The notes: generated by a model from the letters alone, not told the origin. Numbered from the stretch's first letter, positions 36,027-45,832 are shown. The stretch: DNA of 64,000 nt from Alkalihalobacillus bogoriensis ATCC BAA-922 (GCF_000621445.1 NZ_KK211277.1:288370-352369), one strand, 5' to 3'. Made by a program: numbers and translations.

Positions 36027-36302
36027 TTATTTTCTTGTAGACGCCTCATGTAATGTTGCTAATTTTCGCTCTAAATCTGATAATAATTGCTTTCCCGTTT
36101 CTTTATCTACAAGTTCTAAACGAATAGCAAAATCTATCTCTCTAGACAATCCGAACATTTGTGTATCTAACACTTCCTCGTAAAGAGGACATTGTGGCAT
36201 CGTTAAGTTTTCTAATTGAACTTCTATTAACCTTTGTATTTTTTCAGCATCAGCTTTAAGAAGGGCATATGCTTTTTCGCTATGTCCTGTAACGGTCTTC
36301 AT
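36027..36302 (-). CDS. ylaN: YlaN (UPF0358), iron-homeostasis protein
   Basis: A 91-residue helical cytosolic protein with the family segment [15 protein letters not shown]. subtilis YlaN is required unless iron is abundant and has been reported to bind Fur and relieve its repression. AAAGGAGGG site before the ATG. Single gene between glsA and repeat A6. Confidence 0.92.
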   Translation of the reverse strand: MKTVTGHSEKAYALLKADAEKIQRLIEVQLENLTMPQCPLYEEVLDTQMFGLSREIDFAIRLELVDKETGKQLLSDLERKLATLHEASTRK

Positions 36303-36409
36303 GAAACCTTGTCCCTCCTTTATGAATCTTCTCTACCTACTTTATACTTATACTATCTCTGTTGAGGCAAAAATGCAATGGTTTTCAATGAAATATAGCG
36401 AAAAGAACG

Positions 36410-37339
36410 TTAAAAAATACTCAGTTTCATTTCTTTTGCTAAAAGTTCTAATAACTTTATTCCTGCAATACTATTTCCCTTTTCATCAAGTGCTGGTCCA
36501 TATATTCCTATTCCCATACCATGTGGAACAGAACCTAAAATTCCACCAGAGACACCACTTTTTGCTGGAATTCCTACTTTGATGGCAAACTCACCTGATG
36601 CATTATACATTCCGCACGTCACCATAAATGTTTTAACGATCCGTGCAACGTCAAATGGAACTATAATTTCTCCCGAAAGAGGGTCAATCCCTTTGTTGGC
36701 TAAAACCCACCCAATTTTCGCTAGATCATGACAATTGAGTTCAATCGCACATTGCTTTGTATACAATGCCAATAATTCATTGACATCTCCTTCAATTACA
36801 CCATGTTGTTTCATAAAGTATGCTAATGATCGGTTTAAATCTGCTGTTTCAAATTCTGATTGAGCAACACGTTCATTGTATGTAATGTCATGATTCCCTG
36901 TAAGTTTCTGAATGAAACCAATAAGCCTAGATAATTTTTCGTCATTTGTTTGCCCTGGCAATAAATTTGTTACAGCAAGAGCTCCTGCATTAATCATAGG
37001 ATTTAATGGTTTGGAGGGGACACTAGTTTCTAGCTTTGATATCGAGTTAAACGGGTCCCCCGTTGGTTCCATTCCTACTTTTTGAAACACAAAGTCTTCT
37101 CCTTTATCCATAAGAGCCAATGCTAATGTAAGAACTTTGGAAATACTTTGTAACGTAAATGTTTCCGAAACATTCCCAGCAGAAAAACACTGATTCGGTC
37201 CCTCATATATAGCAATGGCTAGCGTATTTGGATCTGCTTCTCCAAGTGCTGGTATATACGTGGCTACTTTGCCTTTTTCCGTATAAGAGCTTACTTTCTC
37301 AATCCATTTCTGTAACTGCTCCGTTTTTTGACAACCCAT
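36410..37339 (-). CDS. glsA: glutaminase
   Basis: Hydrolyses glutamine to glutamate and ammonia. A 309-residue serine-dependent beta-lactamase-like fold with the catalytic S65-I-S-K68 motif, the [12 protein letters not shown] segment and a C-terminal [14 protein letters not shown]. It corresponds in position to ylaM (glsA2) of B. subtilis. GGAGGG site before the ATG. Divergent from ylaL. Confidence 0.95.
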   Translation of the reverse strand: MGCQKTEQLQKWIEKVSSYTEKGKVATYIPALGEADPNTLAIAIYEGPNQCFSAGNVSETFTLQSISKVLTLALALMDKGEDFVFQKVGMEPTGDPFNSISKLETSVPSKPLNPMINAGALAVTNLLPGQTNDEKLSRLIGFIQKLTGNHDITYNERVAQSEFETADLNRSLAYFMKQHGVIEGDVNELLALYTKQCAIELNCHDLAKIGWVLANKGIDPLSGEIIVPFDVARIVKTFMVTCGMYNASGEFAIKVGIPAKSGVSGGILGSVPHGMGIGIYGPALDEKGNSIAGIKLLELLAKEMKLSIF

Positions 37340-37480
37340 TTATCATCCCTCCATCTACTCCTAATAAACTCTAACCTCATTATGGACGTAAAGCAATTTT
37401 ACTAACCGCTTTCTATTAGCCAAAAAGGTATAAACCGATTATACTAATATATAGTACTTGATGGGGAAGGAGATTTCATA

Positions 37481-37981
37481 ATGGAATTTGTTTTTTTTAT
37501 TACAGGAAATGTTGAACATCCGTTAACGATCGACCCGACCGTTTGGATTTTTGATGATAGAAAAGTGGACCTGACGACGTATTTTACCGAATCAAAAGAA
37601 GAAGAAGATTCGTTAACCGCCTATAAAAAAGCGATTTCAGCGCAATGGGATAAAGAAATAACAGAAGGGGCACAGCCTCCATCTCAGACGAATGACAACC
37701 GAGTGTCGTTCAAAAAAGAAGAACTATTACATGGTACATTTGCGATGAAACTTGAGCCTTTTATATTCCATACAAAACCAGTAAACCCCTCAGCTCTCGT
37801 CATTGAAACAACGACTGGAGATACAATAACTTTGGATTGGGACGAGGCAACATCATGTTTACTTAAATTTTCAGATAAGGGAAAACCTTTAACGGAAAAT
37901 GGTCCTGTTCACATTCTTTATGGTGATGGCTCAAACCTTGAAGATCCTATTACAAATGTGGCAAAGCTTATCGTAAAATAA
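37481..37981 (+). CDS. ylaL: YlaL-like protein
   Basis: A 166-residue soluble acidic protein. It begins MEFVFFITGNVEHPLTIDPTVWIFDDRKVDL, contains an FAMKLEPFI segment, and ends VAKLIVK. Position between glsA and the PhoH-family gene fits B. subtilis YlaL; the name rests mainly on that. Function unknown. GGAAGGAG site before the ATG. Its TAA overlaps the left end of repeat A7. Confidence 0.7.
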   Translation: MEFVFFITGNVEHPLTIDPTVWIFDDRKVDLTTYFTESKEEEDSLTAYKKAISAQWDKEITEGAQPPSQTNDNRVSFKKEELLHGTFAMKLEPFIFHTKPVNPSALVIETTTGDTITLDWDEATSCLLKFSDKGKPLTENGPVHILYGDGSNLEDPITNVAKLIVK

Positions 37982-38035
37982 GAAAAAAACGGGAGCGTCT
38001 TTGCTTTCAAAGCTTCACTGCTATACCAAAATTAT
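37981..38035 (+). repeat. family A repeat, copy A7 (internal deletion)
   Basis: AAGAAAAAAACGGGAGCGTC joined to CTTTCAAAGCTTCACTGCT, with the middle missing. The left end is built into the ylaL stop codon (TAAGAAAAA). Confidence 0.75.
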
Positions 38036-38045
38036 TTATCTTTTA

Positions 38046-38100
38046 AAAAGGTTTACGCAAAAATGGCTATTTCACCTTTTTGCATAAACCTCTTTTTCTT
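38046..38100. terminator. terminator between ylaL and the PhoH-family gene
   Basis: AGGTTTA-GCAAAAA pairs with TTTTTGC-TAAACCT (one mismatch), followed by CTTTTTCTTT on the + strand. Confidence 0.75.
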
Positions 38101-38122
38101 TCCCTGTTTGTACATCCTTGTT

Positions 38123-39454
38123 TTACAATAAATCAGCTGCTAATTGAGCTAGACCGGAACGTTCCCCTTTTTCTAATTTCACATGTCCACTAATTTTTTC
38201 ATTTTTAAACTTTTCCACAACATACGTTAACCCATTGTTATATTCGTCTAAATATGGGTGATCAATTTGTTTTGGGTCCCCCATTAAAACGATTTTACTT
38301 CGTTCTCCTACTCTTGTTAAAATCGTTTTCACTTCATGTTTTGTTAAGTTTTGTGCTTCATCAATGATGATGAACTGATCAGGGATACTTCGGCCACGAA
38401 TATAAGTCAAAGCTTCTACTTGAATCGAACCCATACCAGCGAGAATTTGATCTAGTTCACCTGGTTTTTTTGCATTAAACAAATATTCCAAATTATCAAA
38501 AATCGGTTGCATCCACGGTCTTAGTTTTTCTTCTTTTTCTCCTGGTAAAAAACCAATATCTTTTCCTACAGGAATGACAGGCCTTGCTACTAGTAGCTTA
38601 TTATACCTCCCTAAGTCCTCTGTTTGTAATAATCCCGAAGCTAATGATAATAATGTTTTACCTGTTCCAGCTTTTCCGATTAACGTGACGAGAGGGATGT
38701 CATCACGAAGAAGCAATTCAAAGGCCATTTTTTGTTGGACGTTTCGAGCTTTAATTCCCCAAACTTGGTCTGGCTCTATACTAAAAGGTTTGATTTTTTT
38801 TCCGTCAAAATCCACTTTTCCTATCGCAGAAGAGGAACCTCCTAGCGCATTTTTCATAATAATAAATTGGTGGGGATACAATGGGTATTGTGATAATTCA
38901 CTCGCATCTAGCTCTTGATTTGTATAAAATGAGTTAAGAATATCGGTATCCACATACATTTCAACATAACCTGAATACACATTATCAAATTCTATAACTC
39001 GGTCATTTAAAAAATCTTCTGCAGGAATACCTAAGGCATCCGCTTTTACCCTTACGAGAGCATCTTTACTAATAAGAATAACATCTTTGCCATCTTGTTT
39101 TTCTTGTTCTTCTAATAACAAGTTTAAGGCAACCGCTATAATCCGATTATCATTGGTCATGTCTGCAAATGAACCTTTTAGCTTTTCAAAAGAACGGTGA
39201 TTTAGCTCCACTCGCAATCGGCCACCTGTGTCAAGTAACACTCCTTCATGAAGTTTTCCCTTCCCACGTAGGCTGTCCATTATTTTTGAGAAATGCCTAG
39301 CGTTCCTTCCGATTTCATCCATGTAACGTTTTTTTGAATCTACCTCTTCTAAAACAATAGCTGGAATGACAACTTCATTGTCTTCAAAGGCATATACTGA
39401 ATTCGGGTCTTGTAATAAGACATTCGTATCTAAGACGTAGATTTTGCTCAACAT
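38123..39454 (-). CDS. ylaK: PIN-PhoH family ATPase (YlaK)
   Basis: A 443-residue protein with an N-terminal PIN nuclease-like domain (DTNVLL, with Asp9; acidic residues later in the domain) and a C-terminal PhoH ATPase domain with Walker A GKAGTGKT at 260-267 and Walker B IIIDEAQN. PIN-PhoH proteins are linked to RNA unwinding and cleavage. The ATG at 39454 follows AGGAGG at close spacing; a TTG at 39451 is also possible. Confidence 0.9.
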   Translation of the reverse strand: MLSKIYVLDTNVLLQDPNSVYAFEDNEVVIPAIVLEEVDSKKRYMDEIGRNARHFSKIMDSLRGKGKLHEGVLLDTGGRLRVELNHRSFEKLKGSFADMTNDNRIIAVALNLLLEEQEKQDGKDVILISKDALVRVKADALGIPAEDFLNDRVIEFDNVYSGYVEMYVDTDILNSFYTNQELDASELSQYPLYPHQFIIMKNALGGSSSAIGKVDFDGKKIKPFSIEPDQVWGIKARNVQQKMAFELLLRDDIPLVTLIGKAGTGKTLLSLASGLLQTEDLGRYNKLLVARPVIPVGKDIGFLPGEKEEKLRPWMQPIFDNLEYLFNAKKPGELDQILAGMGSIQVEALTYIRGRSIPDQFIIIDEAQNLTKHEVKTILTRVGERSKIVLMGDPKQIDHPYLDEYNNGLTYVVEKFKNEKISGHVKLEKGERSGLAQLAADLL

Positions 39455-39459
39455 TCCGC

Positions 39460-39835
39460 CTCCTGACTCAAGTTCGTTTCTCCACAACACTTACTTATAG
39501 CTTATGCACATCTAGAAAAATATGTTATTTTCCTATTCACGTACAACTTCTATAGTATAGTTGTATGTTCACCAACATGAAGATAGAAGAAAAATTAGAC
39601 AGTCCCTCCTTAAACGTTTAATTTTTTCTGTCTCTTTATTATTCTTCATTTTTTTGAACTGTTCCTTTTTCCAATCAAACTTTACAAAAACGATATAATC
39701 CGATGTTAACACGAATTAATTTTCCGTACGGACATCTGTTCCGTTATTCATAAAAAAATCACCCCATCTAACAACATGACGGACATACGTACTGCCATAT
39801 TCCCTTTATAGGCATGTTTTGAGCTGATTTATCTC
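39460..39835. other. intergenic stretch without recognised gene
   Basis: Upstream region of the PhoH-family gene. It holds an imperfect dyad at 39543-39564 (ACAACT...GTTGT arms), a small ATGTT/AACAT hairpin at 39565-39578, an AT-rich hairpin near 39591-39632, and two copies of ACGGACAT near 39728 and 39779. No open frame of useful size; I can assign no function. Confidence 0.4.
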
Positions 39836-40043
39836 ATTTTTGGGTCAGAGTAGGCGTTATTTGTGAACATGATACGGGTTTCCGTTTTTTAGCGGCCACA
39901 GAAGCGCTTATTCACGCAAAAGCCACTCTATTCCTAGCGATATATTATGATTAACTGCTCCTGTGTCCGCCAACGTTCCAAAACGCTAGCAATGTTCACA
40001 GATAACGGTCTTCATGGCCGCTTATTACCATAAACAACAAAAT
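39836..40043 (+). repeat. family B repeat, copy B3 (full length)
   Basis: Close copy of 12395-12603 over its whole length, in the same orientation, from TTTTGGGTCAGAG to CCATAAACAACAAAAT. Inverted TGTGAACAT/ATGTTCACA arms are conserved. Confidence 0.8.
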
Positions 40044-40107
40044 CACTTGTCTCATAGTACCCCAAACCCCTAATTCATTCTAAGAATAGAAGAGAGCACT
40101 GTTAGCC

Positions 40108-40141
40108 AACAATGAAAAAAAGCCTATTTCTAGGCTTTTTT
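40108..40141 (-). terminator. terminator of the PNPOx-fold gene
   Basis: AAAAAGCCTA/TAGGCTTTTT hairpin with a TTTC loop, overlapping the stop codon, then TTTTTTTCATTG on the minus strand. Confidence 0.8.
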
Positions 40142-40585
40142 CATCGCTTCCATCACTTGTTTGTCAAGCTTTGCTGCTGCTTCAGCATCATATGTTTTTT
40201 CATATTTAGGTTCTTGTGAAATTTTCGAACCATAAAACATGACATCTCTTACTTCTTTAACTGTAATTTCCACTAACGCTAATTTTAATGGAACATCTTC
40301 CATTTTTTCTACTATAACTTTTGCATCACCTGCCACTGAATAAGTTGAGCCATTACCAATAAAATTTAGAACAACTCCGGCATGTTTTGCAATATTTTCA
40401 ACAATTCTTGAACGGTTATCCACCGCAAATCGAACCGTTGCATTGTCAGGTGCAAACACCCAAGAAATCGCACTCACATTAGGAGAACCTGTTTCATTGT
40501 CAACCGTTGCAATCGTTACAAGTCTTTCTGATTGCAATAATGGAAGTAGTTCATCTGTTAATTTTGTTTCTACTTGATTGGCCAT
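40130..40585 (-). CDS. pyridoxamine 5'-phosphate oxidase-fold protein
   Basis: A 151-residue flavin-binding split-barrel protein. VTIATVDNETGSPNVSAISWV and VRFAVDNRSRIVENI match the N-terminal half of the PNPOx family. Stand-alone members bind FMN, F420 or heme; the cofactor and substrate are unknown. GGAGG site before the ATG. Single gene, divergent from ylaI. Confidence 0.8.
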   Translation of the reverse strand: MANQVETKLTDELLPLLQSERLVTIATVDNETGSPNVSAISWVFAPDNATVRFAVDNRSRIVENIAKHAGVVLNFIGNGSTYSVAGDAKVIVEKMEDVPLKLALVEITVKEVRDVMFYGSKISQEPKYEKTYDAEAAAKLDKQVMEAMKKA

Positions 40586-40722
40586 ACTAAAACCTCCAGA
40601 TCAATTGTTTTCGTACACCTATACTATACCTATATTTATGGAAACTTAAAACTATAATGCAATATTTCAGTTTATTTTTTCTTATACATTGAGTAGAATA
40701 GATGTACAAGAGGTGATTTTTC

Positions 40723-40923
40723 ATGCGAGTAAAATGTGTATTATGCGATAAAATTAATAATATTGATGATTATAGTCCTGATGCGAAACGACTTCGAAAT
40801 AGACCTATTCACACGTATATGTGCCCGGAGTGTCAAGAGCGTATCACAGAAAGAACAGCCGAACGACAAGCAACAGGCAATTTCAAATTGTACAGAAAAC
40901 AAAAACAAGAAAATGATTGGTAA
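40723..40923 (+). CDS. ylaI: YlaI zinc-ribbon protein (DUF2197)
   Basis: A 66-residue protein with two CxxC pairs, C5/C8 and C34/C37, predicting one zinc ribbon, and a basic C-terminus. Conserved in Bacillus; function unknown. AAGAGGTG site before the ATG. Its TAA overlaps the start of repeat A8. Confidence 0.88.
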   Translation: MRVKCVLCDKINNIDDYSPDAKRLRNRPIHTYMCPECQERITERTAERQATGNFKLYRKQKQENDW

Positions 40924-41075
40924 AGAAAAACGCGGAGCGTCTTTTCTTTCAAGCGAAGTGCCTAGCCCTGCCCGCTTTTAACAGTGAACCCCAAGTGCAC
41001 TTCTTGGGGTGAAACGCGCAGGTGCGCAGCTTTTGCTCTTCTTGAATAAGCTTTAAAACATGCAGCGGCTACGCC
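40924..41075 (+). repeat. family A repeat, copy A8 (with insertion)
   Basis: Left end AAGAAAAACGCGGAGCG and CTTTCAAGCGAAGTG, then about 70 extra bp with CCCCAAG/CTTGGGG and GCGCA/TGCGC hairpins, then GCTCTTCTTGAATAAGCTTT from the right half. The left end is built into the ylaI stop codon. Confidence 0.7.
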
Positions 41076-41082
41076 TATAAAC

Positions 41083-41130
41083 AAAGAACTCCGATCTGTT
41101 CCTTACGGAACAGATCGGAGTTCTTTAGTT
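41083..41130. terminator. strong bidirectional terminator
   Basis: A perfect 20-bp stem (41083-41102 with 41107-41126) with a TTAC loop between ylaI and the 89-residue gene. Confidence 0.9.
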
Positions 41131-41394
41131 ATATTTCGGTTCTGATTCGATTGATAGTAACAGCGCATCGATAAGGTCAATTGGATATTGTTTTGTATCC
41201 TTTTTTTGTTCTATCCAATAGTCGACAATATACCATGCGCCTTCTTTTTTTATTTCTAGCTTTTCGATTTTATGATCTTGCTTTAAAATTTCATCAAAGA
41301 ACATGTACGTATCAAGTGCGGCTTTATCATTCGGTCGTGCATCAGACACCACTTTTATCGACAACCAATTATAGATCGCATCTTGCAAGTTCAT
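41125..41394 (-). CDS. conserved hypothetical protein next to ylaH
   Basis: An 89-residue soluble protein, MNLQDAIYNWLSIKVVSDARPND... ending IDLIDALLLSIESEPKYN. The shape suggests two helices around a three-strand sheet. I do not recognise a named family. It starts 4 bp after the ylaH stop and is the last gene of a typA-ylaH-this gene operon. Confidence 0.7.
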   Translation of the reverse strand: MNLQDAIYNWLSIKVVSDARPNDKAALDTYMFFDEILKQDHKIEKLEIKKEGAWYIVDYWIEQKKDTKQYPIDLIDALLLSIESEPKYN

Positions 41395-41398
41395 GTTA

Positions 41399-41731
41399 TC
41401 ACCCTTGCGCTTGTTCTTTTTTATGACGTGATAGTCTGAATCGATATATTCCTAATACAGCCGCTGCAACGAGTAGGGATTCTACGACTGGCATTCCAAT
41501 CGCAAAAATCGTTAATGGAATACACCCAACTAATAAAGCAATGTATACAACCGCAGATTTCAATATAGGCAATTTCCTAGCAAACCCTAAGTTATAAACA
41601 ACAATCGATGTAATGACGACTAGCGCATAAAGTAACCAAAAACCCATAATATGATTTTGATCAATTTGGACAAGAACCGCAAACATCGATAAATCGTCTG
41701 GATTTACTTCTATTGGCTGCTGCTCTACCAT
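41399..41731 (-). CDS. ylaH: YlaH-like membrane protein
   Basis: A 110-residue protein with three membrane helices (about 26-45, 57-74 and 78-97) and a basic C-terminus. It matches the YlaH family, which always follows typA in Bacillus. Function unknown. AAAGGAGGGG site before the ATG; 20 bp downstream of typA. Confidence 0.85.
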   Translation of the reverse strand: MVEQQPIEVNPDDLSMFAVLVQIDQNHIMGFWLLYALVVITSIVVYNLGFARKLPILKSAVVYIALLVGCIPLTIFAIGMPVVESLLVAAAVLGIYRFRLSRHKKEQAQG

Positions 41732-41751
41732 AGGATTTCCCCTCCTTTACC

Positions 41752-43590
41752 TTATTGTTTTGCTGCTAATTTTTTCTTTTTCTCCACACGCTCACGTTCA
41801 GATTTATTTAATAACTTTTTACGTAATCGAATAGATTCTGGTGTTAATTCACAATATTCATCTTCATTTAAATACTCAAGAGCTTCTTCTAATGTCATAA
41901 TACGTGGTCGTTTCATTGTCACCGTTTGGTCTTTTGTCGCTGAACGGACATTCGTTTGTTGCTTTGCTTTCGTAATATTAACCGTTAAGTCATTTTCACG
42001 ATTATGCTCCCCAACAATCATACCCTCATATATTTCTGTTCCTGGTTCAACAAAAATTGTTCCACGTTCTTCGACACCCATGATACCATAAGCCGTTGCT
42101 TTTCCGGATTCCATTGAGACTAGGACGCCTTGACGTCTTCCCCCAACTTGTCCAGGAGCCATCGGTTGATAGCTATCAAATGAGTGGTTAATAATCCCAT
42201 ACCCTCGTGTTTGCGATAAAAATTCAGTTGTATATCCAATGAGACCACGGGAAGGAACTAAAAACTCAAGACGAACTTGACCACTACCTGTGTTAGTCAT
42301 GTTTAACATTTCGCCTTTTCTTGCTCCTAACGATTCCATTACCGATCCTGTATATTCTTCAGGAACATCAATTTGAACACGTTCCATTGGTTCACTTTTT
42401 ACTCCATCAATGTCACGAACAATAACTTCAGGTTTCGATACTTGAAGTTCATACCCTTCACGTCGCATATTTTCAATTAAAATGGATAAATGAAGCTCTC
42501 CACGACCTGATACTTCCCAAACGTCTGGCGAATCGGTGTTGTCTACACGTAAGCTAACGTCTGTTTCTAATTGAGCACGAAGACGCTCTTCAATTTTTCT
42601 ACTTGTGACAAACTTTCCTTCACGTCCCGCAAACGGGCTATTGTTAACAAGGAACGTCATTTTTAACGTTGGTTCATCAATACGTAGAATCGGTAATGCT
42701 TCTTGATGCTCAACTGGACAAACTGTTTCCCCGACGTTAATTTCTTCCATTCCGGAAACTGCAATTAAATCTCCAGCTTTTGCTTCGTTAATCTCAATTC
42801 GTTTTAAACCTAAGAAACCAAAGATTTTAGTCACACGAAACTGCTTAACAGACCCGTCAAGTTTCATTAAGGCTACTTGTTGCCCTACAGAAATTGTCCC
42901 GCGGAATACACGTCCAATCCCAATTCTACCAAGATAATCATTGTAGTCTAACATCGCTACCTGAAACTGTAATGGTTCTTCACTGTTATCAACTGGTGCT
43001 GGCATCTTATCTATAATCGTTTCGAATAATGATTCCATATTCTCATCTTGTTGCTCATGATTTAAGCTTGCTGTTCCATTAATCGCTGATGCATAAACAA
43101 CTGGAAAATCTAATTGGTCCTCATCAGCCCCTAAGTCAATTAATAAGTCAACAACTTCGTCAACAACTTCTGTAGGTCGCGCAAAGTCACGGTCAATTTT
43201 ATTGACAACGACAATTGGGTTTAATTTTTGCTCAAGTGCTTTTTTTAACACAAATCGTGTTTGTGGCATACAGCCTTCATAAGCATCGACAACTAATAAA
43301 ACACCATCCACCATTTTCATAATACGTTCAACTTCTCCACCAAAGTCAGCATGTCCAGGTGTGTCTAATATGTTGATTCGCTTATCTTTGTAATTAATTG
43401 CCGTATTTTTAGCAAGGATCGTAATACCTCGTTCTTTTTCTAATGCATTAGAGTCCATTGCTCTTTCTTCTACTTGTTCATGGGCACTAAATGTACCTGA
43501 TTGCTTTAACAACTGATCGACCAAAGTCGTTTTCCCGTGGTCAACGTGGGCAATAATAGCTATATTTCGAATGTCTTCGCGTTGTTTCAT
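41752..43590 (-). CDS. typA: translational GTPase TypA/BipA
   Basis: A 612-residue ribosome-binding GTPase of the EF-G superfamily, linked to 50S assembly and stress or cold growth. G1 [10 protein letters not shown] at 14-23, G2 region ERGITI, G3 DTPGHADF, G4 NKID, followed by EF-G-like domains II, III and V and the BipA-specific C-terminal domain ([12 protein letters not shown] onward). Full length. Operon with ylaH. Confidence 0.97.
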   Translation of the reverse strand: MKQREDIRNIAIIAHVDHGKTTLVDQLLKQSGTFSAHEQVEERAMDSNALEKERGITILAKNTAINYKDKRINILDTPGHADFGGEVERIMKMVDGVLLVVDAYEGCMPQTRFVLKKALEQKLNPIVVVNKIDRDFARPTEVVDEVVDLLIDLGADEDQLDFPVVYASAINGTASLNHEQQDENMESLFETIIDKMPAPVDNSEEPLQFQVAMLDYNDYLGRIGIGRVFRGTISVGQQVALMKLDGSVKQFRVTKIFGFLGLKRIEINEAKAGDLIAVSGMEEINVGETVCPVEHQEALPILRIDEPTLKMTFLVNNSPFAGREGKFVTSRKIEERLRAQLETDVSLRVDNTDSPDVWEVSGRGELHLSILIENMRREGYELQVSKPEVIVRDIDGVKSEPMERVQIDVPEEYTGSVMESLGARKGEMLNMTNTGSGQVRLEFLVPSRGLIGYTTEFLSQTRGYGIINHSFDSYQPMAPGQVGGRRQGVLVSMESGKATAYGIMGVEERGTIFVEPGTEIYEGMIVGEHNRENDLTVNITKAKQQTNVRSATKDQTVTMKRPRIMTLEEALEYLNEDEYCELTPESIRLRKKLLNKSERERVEKKKKLAAKQ

Positions 43591-43793
43591 ACTCCTAAGT
43601 TCGCTCCTTATCTTCTAATTATAACTGTATAAGTATATCATAAACTAATCTATAAAAAGTAAACTTTCTCTTTTTTTACTTTTTCTTATTATTCCCTTGT
43701 AACTAGATTGTCAAAACTTAAGGGTTTCACTTTTCTGTAATACAAGGTAAACTATAAAGAGTATTTGTCAGACTATTCGTAGGAGGATTCATC

Positions 43794-43994
43794 ATGAAAA
43801 AAGAGAACCTACTATTTTTAACATTAGCCATTGTTACTGTAATTTGTATTATGGCCATTGGCATCGCTATAGCAGAACGTAGTATCGTTATCGCCCTCCT
43901 TGCCGTAATTGGGATGATTGTCGCCACAGGTCTTGGGTTCACACTGAGAAAGAAAATCCGTGAATCAGAAGAGATGGAGCAAAAAAGTGTGTAG
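43794..43994 (+). CDS. ylaF: YlaF-like small membrane protein (DUF5325)
   Basis: A 66-residue protein with two membrane helices (about 6-25 and 29-48) and a charged C-terminal tail. Place beside typA fits B. subtilis YlaF. Function unknown. AGGAGG site before the ATG. Divergent from typA. Confidence 0.8.
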   Translation: MKKENLLFLTLAIVTVICIMAIGIAIAERSIVIALLAVIGMIVATGLGFTLRKKIRESEEMEQKSV

Positions 43995-44023
43995 TGGTCT
44001 TTGACCTTTACACACTTTTTTAT
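43979..44023. terminator. bidirectional terminator ylaF
   Basis: AAAAAGTGTGTA pairs with TACACACTTTTT, overlapping the ylaF stop; T tracts on both strands. Confidence 0.85.
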
Positions 44024-44031
44024 CCCTATAT

Positions 44032-44928
44032 TTATTCCTTCTCATTCCAGCGCTTCACTTCAACACCTACCTTTTGTTCAAGTGGACGAATGATTGCTGC
44101 TACATCTTCATTTCCATACGTTTGTTTTGCCTGATTTACGATCGCTTCTGCTTTTTTCACCATTTCAGTTGGAACCTTTAACTCTTCTGCTAAATCTAGG
44201 GCAAGTCCCATATCTTTATGCAATAAATTCACACTAAAACGTTGTTCGAATTGCCGGTCCATAATTGCTTCTACAGACCAATCCATGCTTTTGGAGAATC
44301 CAGAGCTTCTTCGAATAATATCTAGCAAAACTTCTGGATTAACTCCTGCTTTTTCTCCCATTACAAAAGCTTCTGCTAATGCGGCCGTATGGACACCGAC
44401 AAGCATATTATTAATTAATTTAATGACACTTCCATTACCAACATCACCGACATATTGGACATATTCCCCTGTTACCTTTAATACAGGTAGGACTTTTTGA
44501 AATATCGCTTCGTCTCCTCCACACATCATCGTTAATGTCCCCGCTTTTGCTCCCATCGGTCCTCCACTTACAGGGGCATCAAGATAATAAGCTTCTTTTT
44601 TTTGTATTTTCTTCGCAACCTCTTTATTTAATGCTGGACTTATTGTCGAATGATCGATAATAATTTTTCCGGAAGTTGCACCAGCAATGAGCCCATTATC
44701 TCCGTCATATACTTCGTAAATGGAAGCTGGAAGCGGTAAACATGTAAAAACAATATCGACTTGTTCAATTAATGTTTTAGGGGACTCCATTTCTATCGCA
44801 CCCATTGAAAGCGCTTGTTCAATTGGTGGACGACTTCGACTTACAACATAGGTTTCATAACCTGCCTGAAGTAAATTTGCTGTCATTGGTAATCCCATCG
44901 TGCCAAGACCAATAAATCCTATTTTCAT
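44032..44928 (-). CDS. beta-hydroxyacid dehydrogenase family protein
   Basis: A 298-residue NAD(P)-dependent enzyme of the 3-hydroxyisobutyrate/tartronate semialdehyde reductase family. N-terminal GFIGLGTMGLPMTANL, the substrate loop DAPVSGGPMGAKAGTL, and catalytic Lys in GNGSVIKLINNML. The exact substrate is unknown. Lies 12 bp downstream of suhB in an operon. Confidence 0.88.
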   Translation of the reverse strand: MKIGFIGLGTMGLPMTANLLQAGYETYVVSRSRPPIEQALSMGAIEMESPKTLIEQVDIVFTCLPLPASIYEVYDGDNGLIAGATSGKIIIDHSTISPALNKEVAKKIQKKEAYYLDAPVSGGPMGAKAGTLTMMCGGDEAIFQKVLPVLKVTGEYVQYVGDVGNGSVIKLINNMLVGVHTAALAEAFVMGEKAGVNPEVLLDIIRRSSGFSKSMDWSVEAIMDRQFEQRFSVNLLHKDMGLALDLAEELKVPTEMVKKAEAIVNQAKQTYGNEDVAAIIRPLEQKVGVEVKRWNEKE

Positions 44929-44939
44929 TTTTTCCCCTC

Positions 44940-45722
44940 CTATATAAAAATATTATCTAAAATAGCTTGATGAAGACCTGGCCGACCAACAAAAACAGAT
45001 TCGGTTTGCAAGTAGTGAATCGCTTGTCCTCGAATCGTTGAATGGACACCACCAACTTCGTGTAAGATGACAAAACCCCCAGCAAAGTCCCATGGTGATA
45101 GCTTCAAACTGATATATCCATCTAATCGTCCTGAAGCAACATAGGCAATTTCAATAGCGGCTGAACCATAAGATCGAACCCCTCGAACTTTCTTTGTTAA
45201 GGTTGAAAGATTTTTTTGAATCGTTTCATCTCCTTCTACTAACCAACGAGCATTTAAGCTAACAATCGATTCTTCTATGTCTACTGATGTTAACCTATTC
45301 AACTGTACGCCATTTAAATAAGCTCCTGCTCCTAATACAGCATGGAAAAGTTCATCTGTCATGACATTATATATCAGACCAACTTGACCAATTCCGTTAT
45401 GATAAACACCAATCGATATCGCAAAATTATATTGTTGATGAACAAAATTCGTCGTCCCATCAATTGGGTCAATAATCCAAACGGTTCCTTCTTCCTTAAT
45501 CCCTTCACTCGTTCCTTCTTCACCTAAAATCGCATGTTCAGGGTAATTTTCTTTTATTTTCTGAACAAAAAATTGTTCTATATTTCGGTCCATTTCTGTC
45601 ACCAAATCATCTGGATTTGATTTCCATTCAACTTTAATTGTTTTTTCTAATGAATCCTTTAATTGAACCCCTGCTTCTTTAACCCACTGAATCGCTTGTT
45701 TTTCTAATTCGGACCAATTCAT
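44940..45722 (-). CDS. suhB: inositol monophosphatase family protein
   Basis: A 260-residue Mg-dependent phosphatase. Metal site residues appear in GEEG (68-71), DPIDGTTNF (85-93) and the C-terminal WDFAGG. It corresponds to B. subtilis YktC. The substrate may be inositol or other sugar phosphates. The ATG at 45722 follows AAGGAGGGAAC. Confidence 0.9.
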   Translation of the reverse strand: MNWSELEKQAIQWVKEAGVQLKDSLEKTIKVEWKSNPDDLVTEMDRNIEQFFVQKIKENYPEHAILGEEGTSEGIKEEGTVWIIDPIDGTTNFVHQQYNFAISIGVYHNGIGQVGLIYNVMTDELFHAVLGAGAYLNGVQLNRLTSVDIEESIVSLNARWLVEGDETIQKNLSTLTKKVRGVRSYGSAAIEIAYVASGRLDGYISLKLSPWDFAGGFVILHEVGGVHSTIRGQAIHYLQTESVFVGRPGLHQAILDNIFI

Positions 45723-45801
45723 TGATGTTCCCTCCTTGTTCACTAGCAAATCTTAGGATATATTATGACATAACTTCTCGACTTAAGGAAAGAATTAGCA
45801 A

Positions 45802-45832
45802 AAAAAATAAAAGCAGGCCAACTGGCCTGCTT
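45802..45832 (-). terminator. terminator after the 62-residue gene
   Basis: AAGCAGGCCA/TGGCCTGCTT inverted repeat (45811-45832), then TTTATTTTTTT on the minus strand. Confidence 0.85.
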
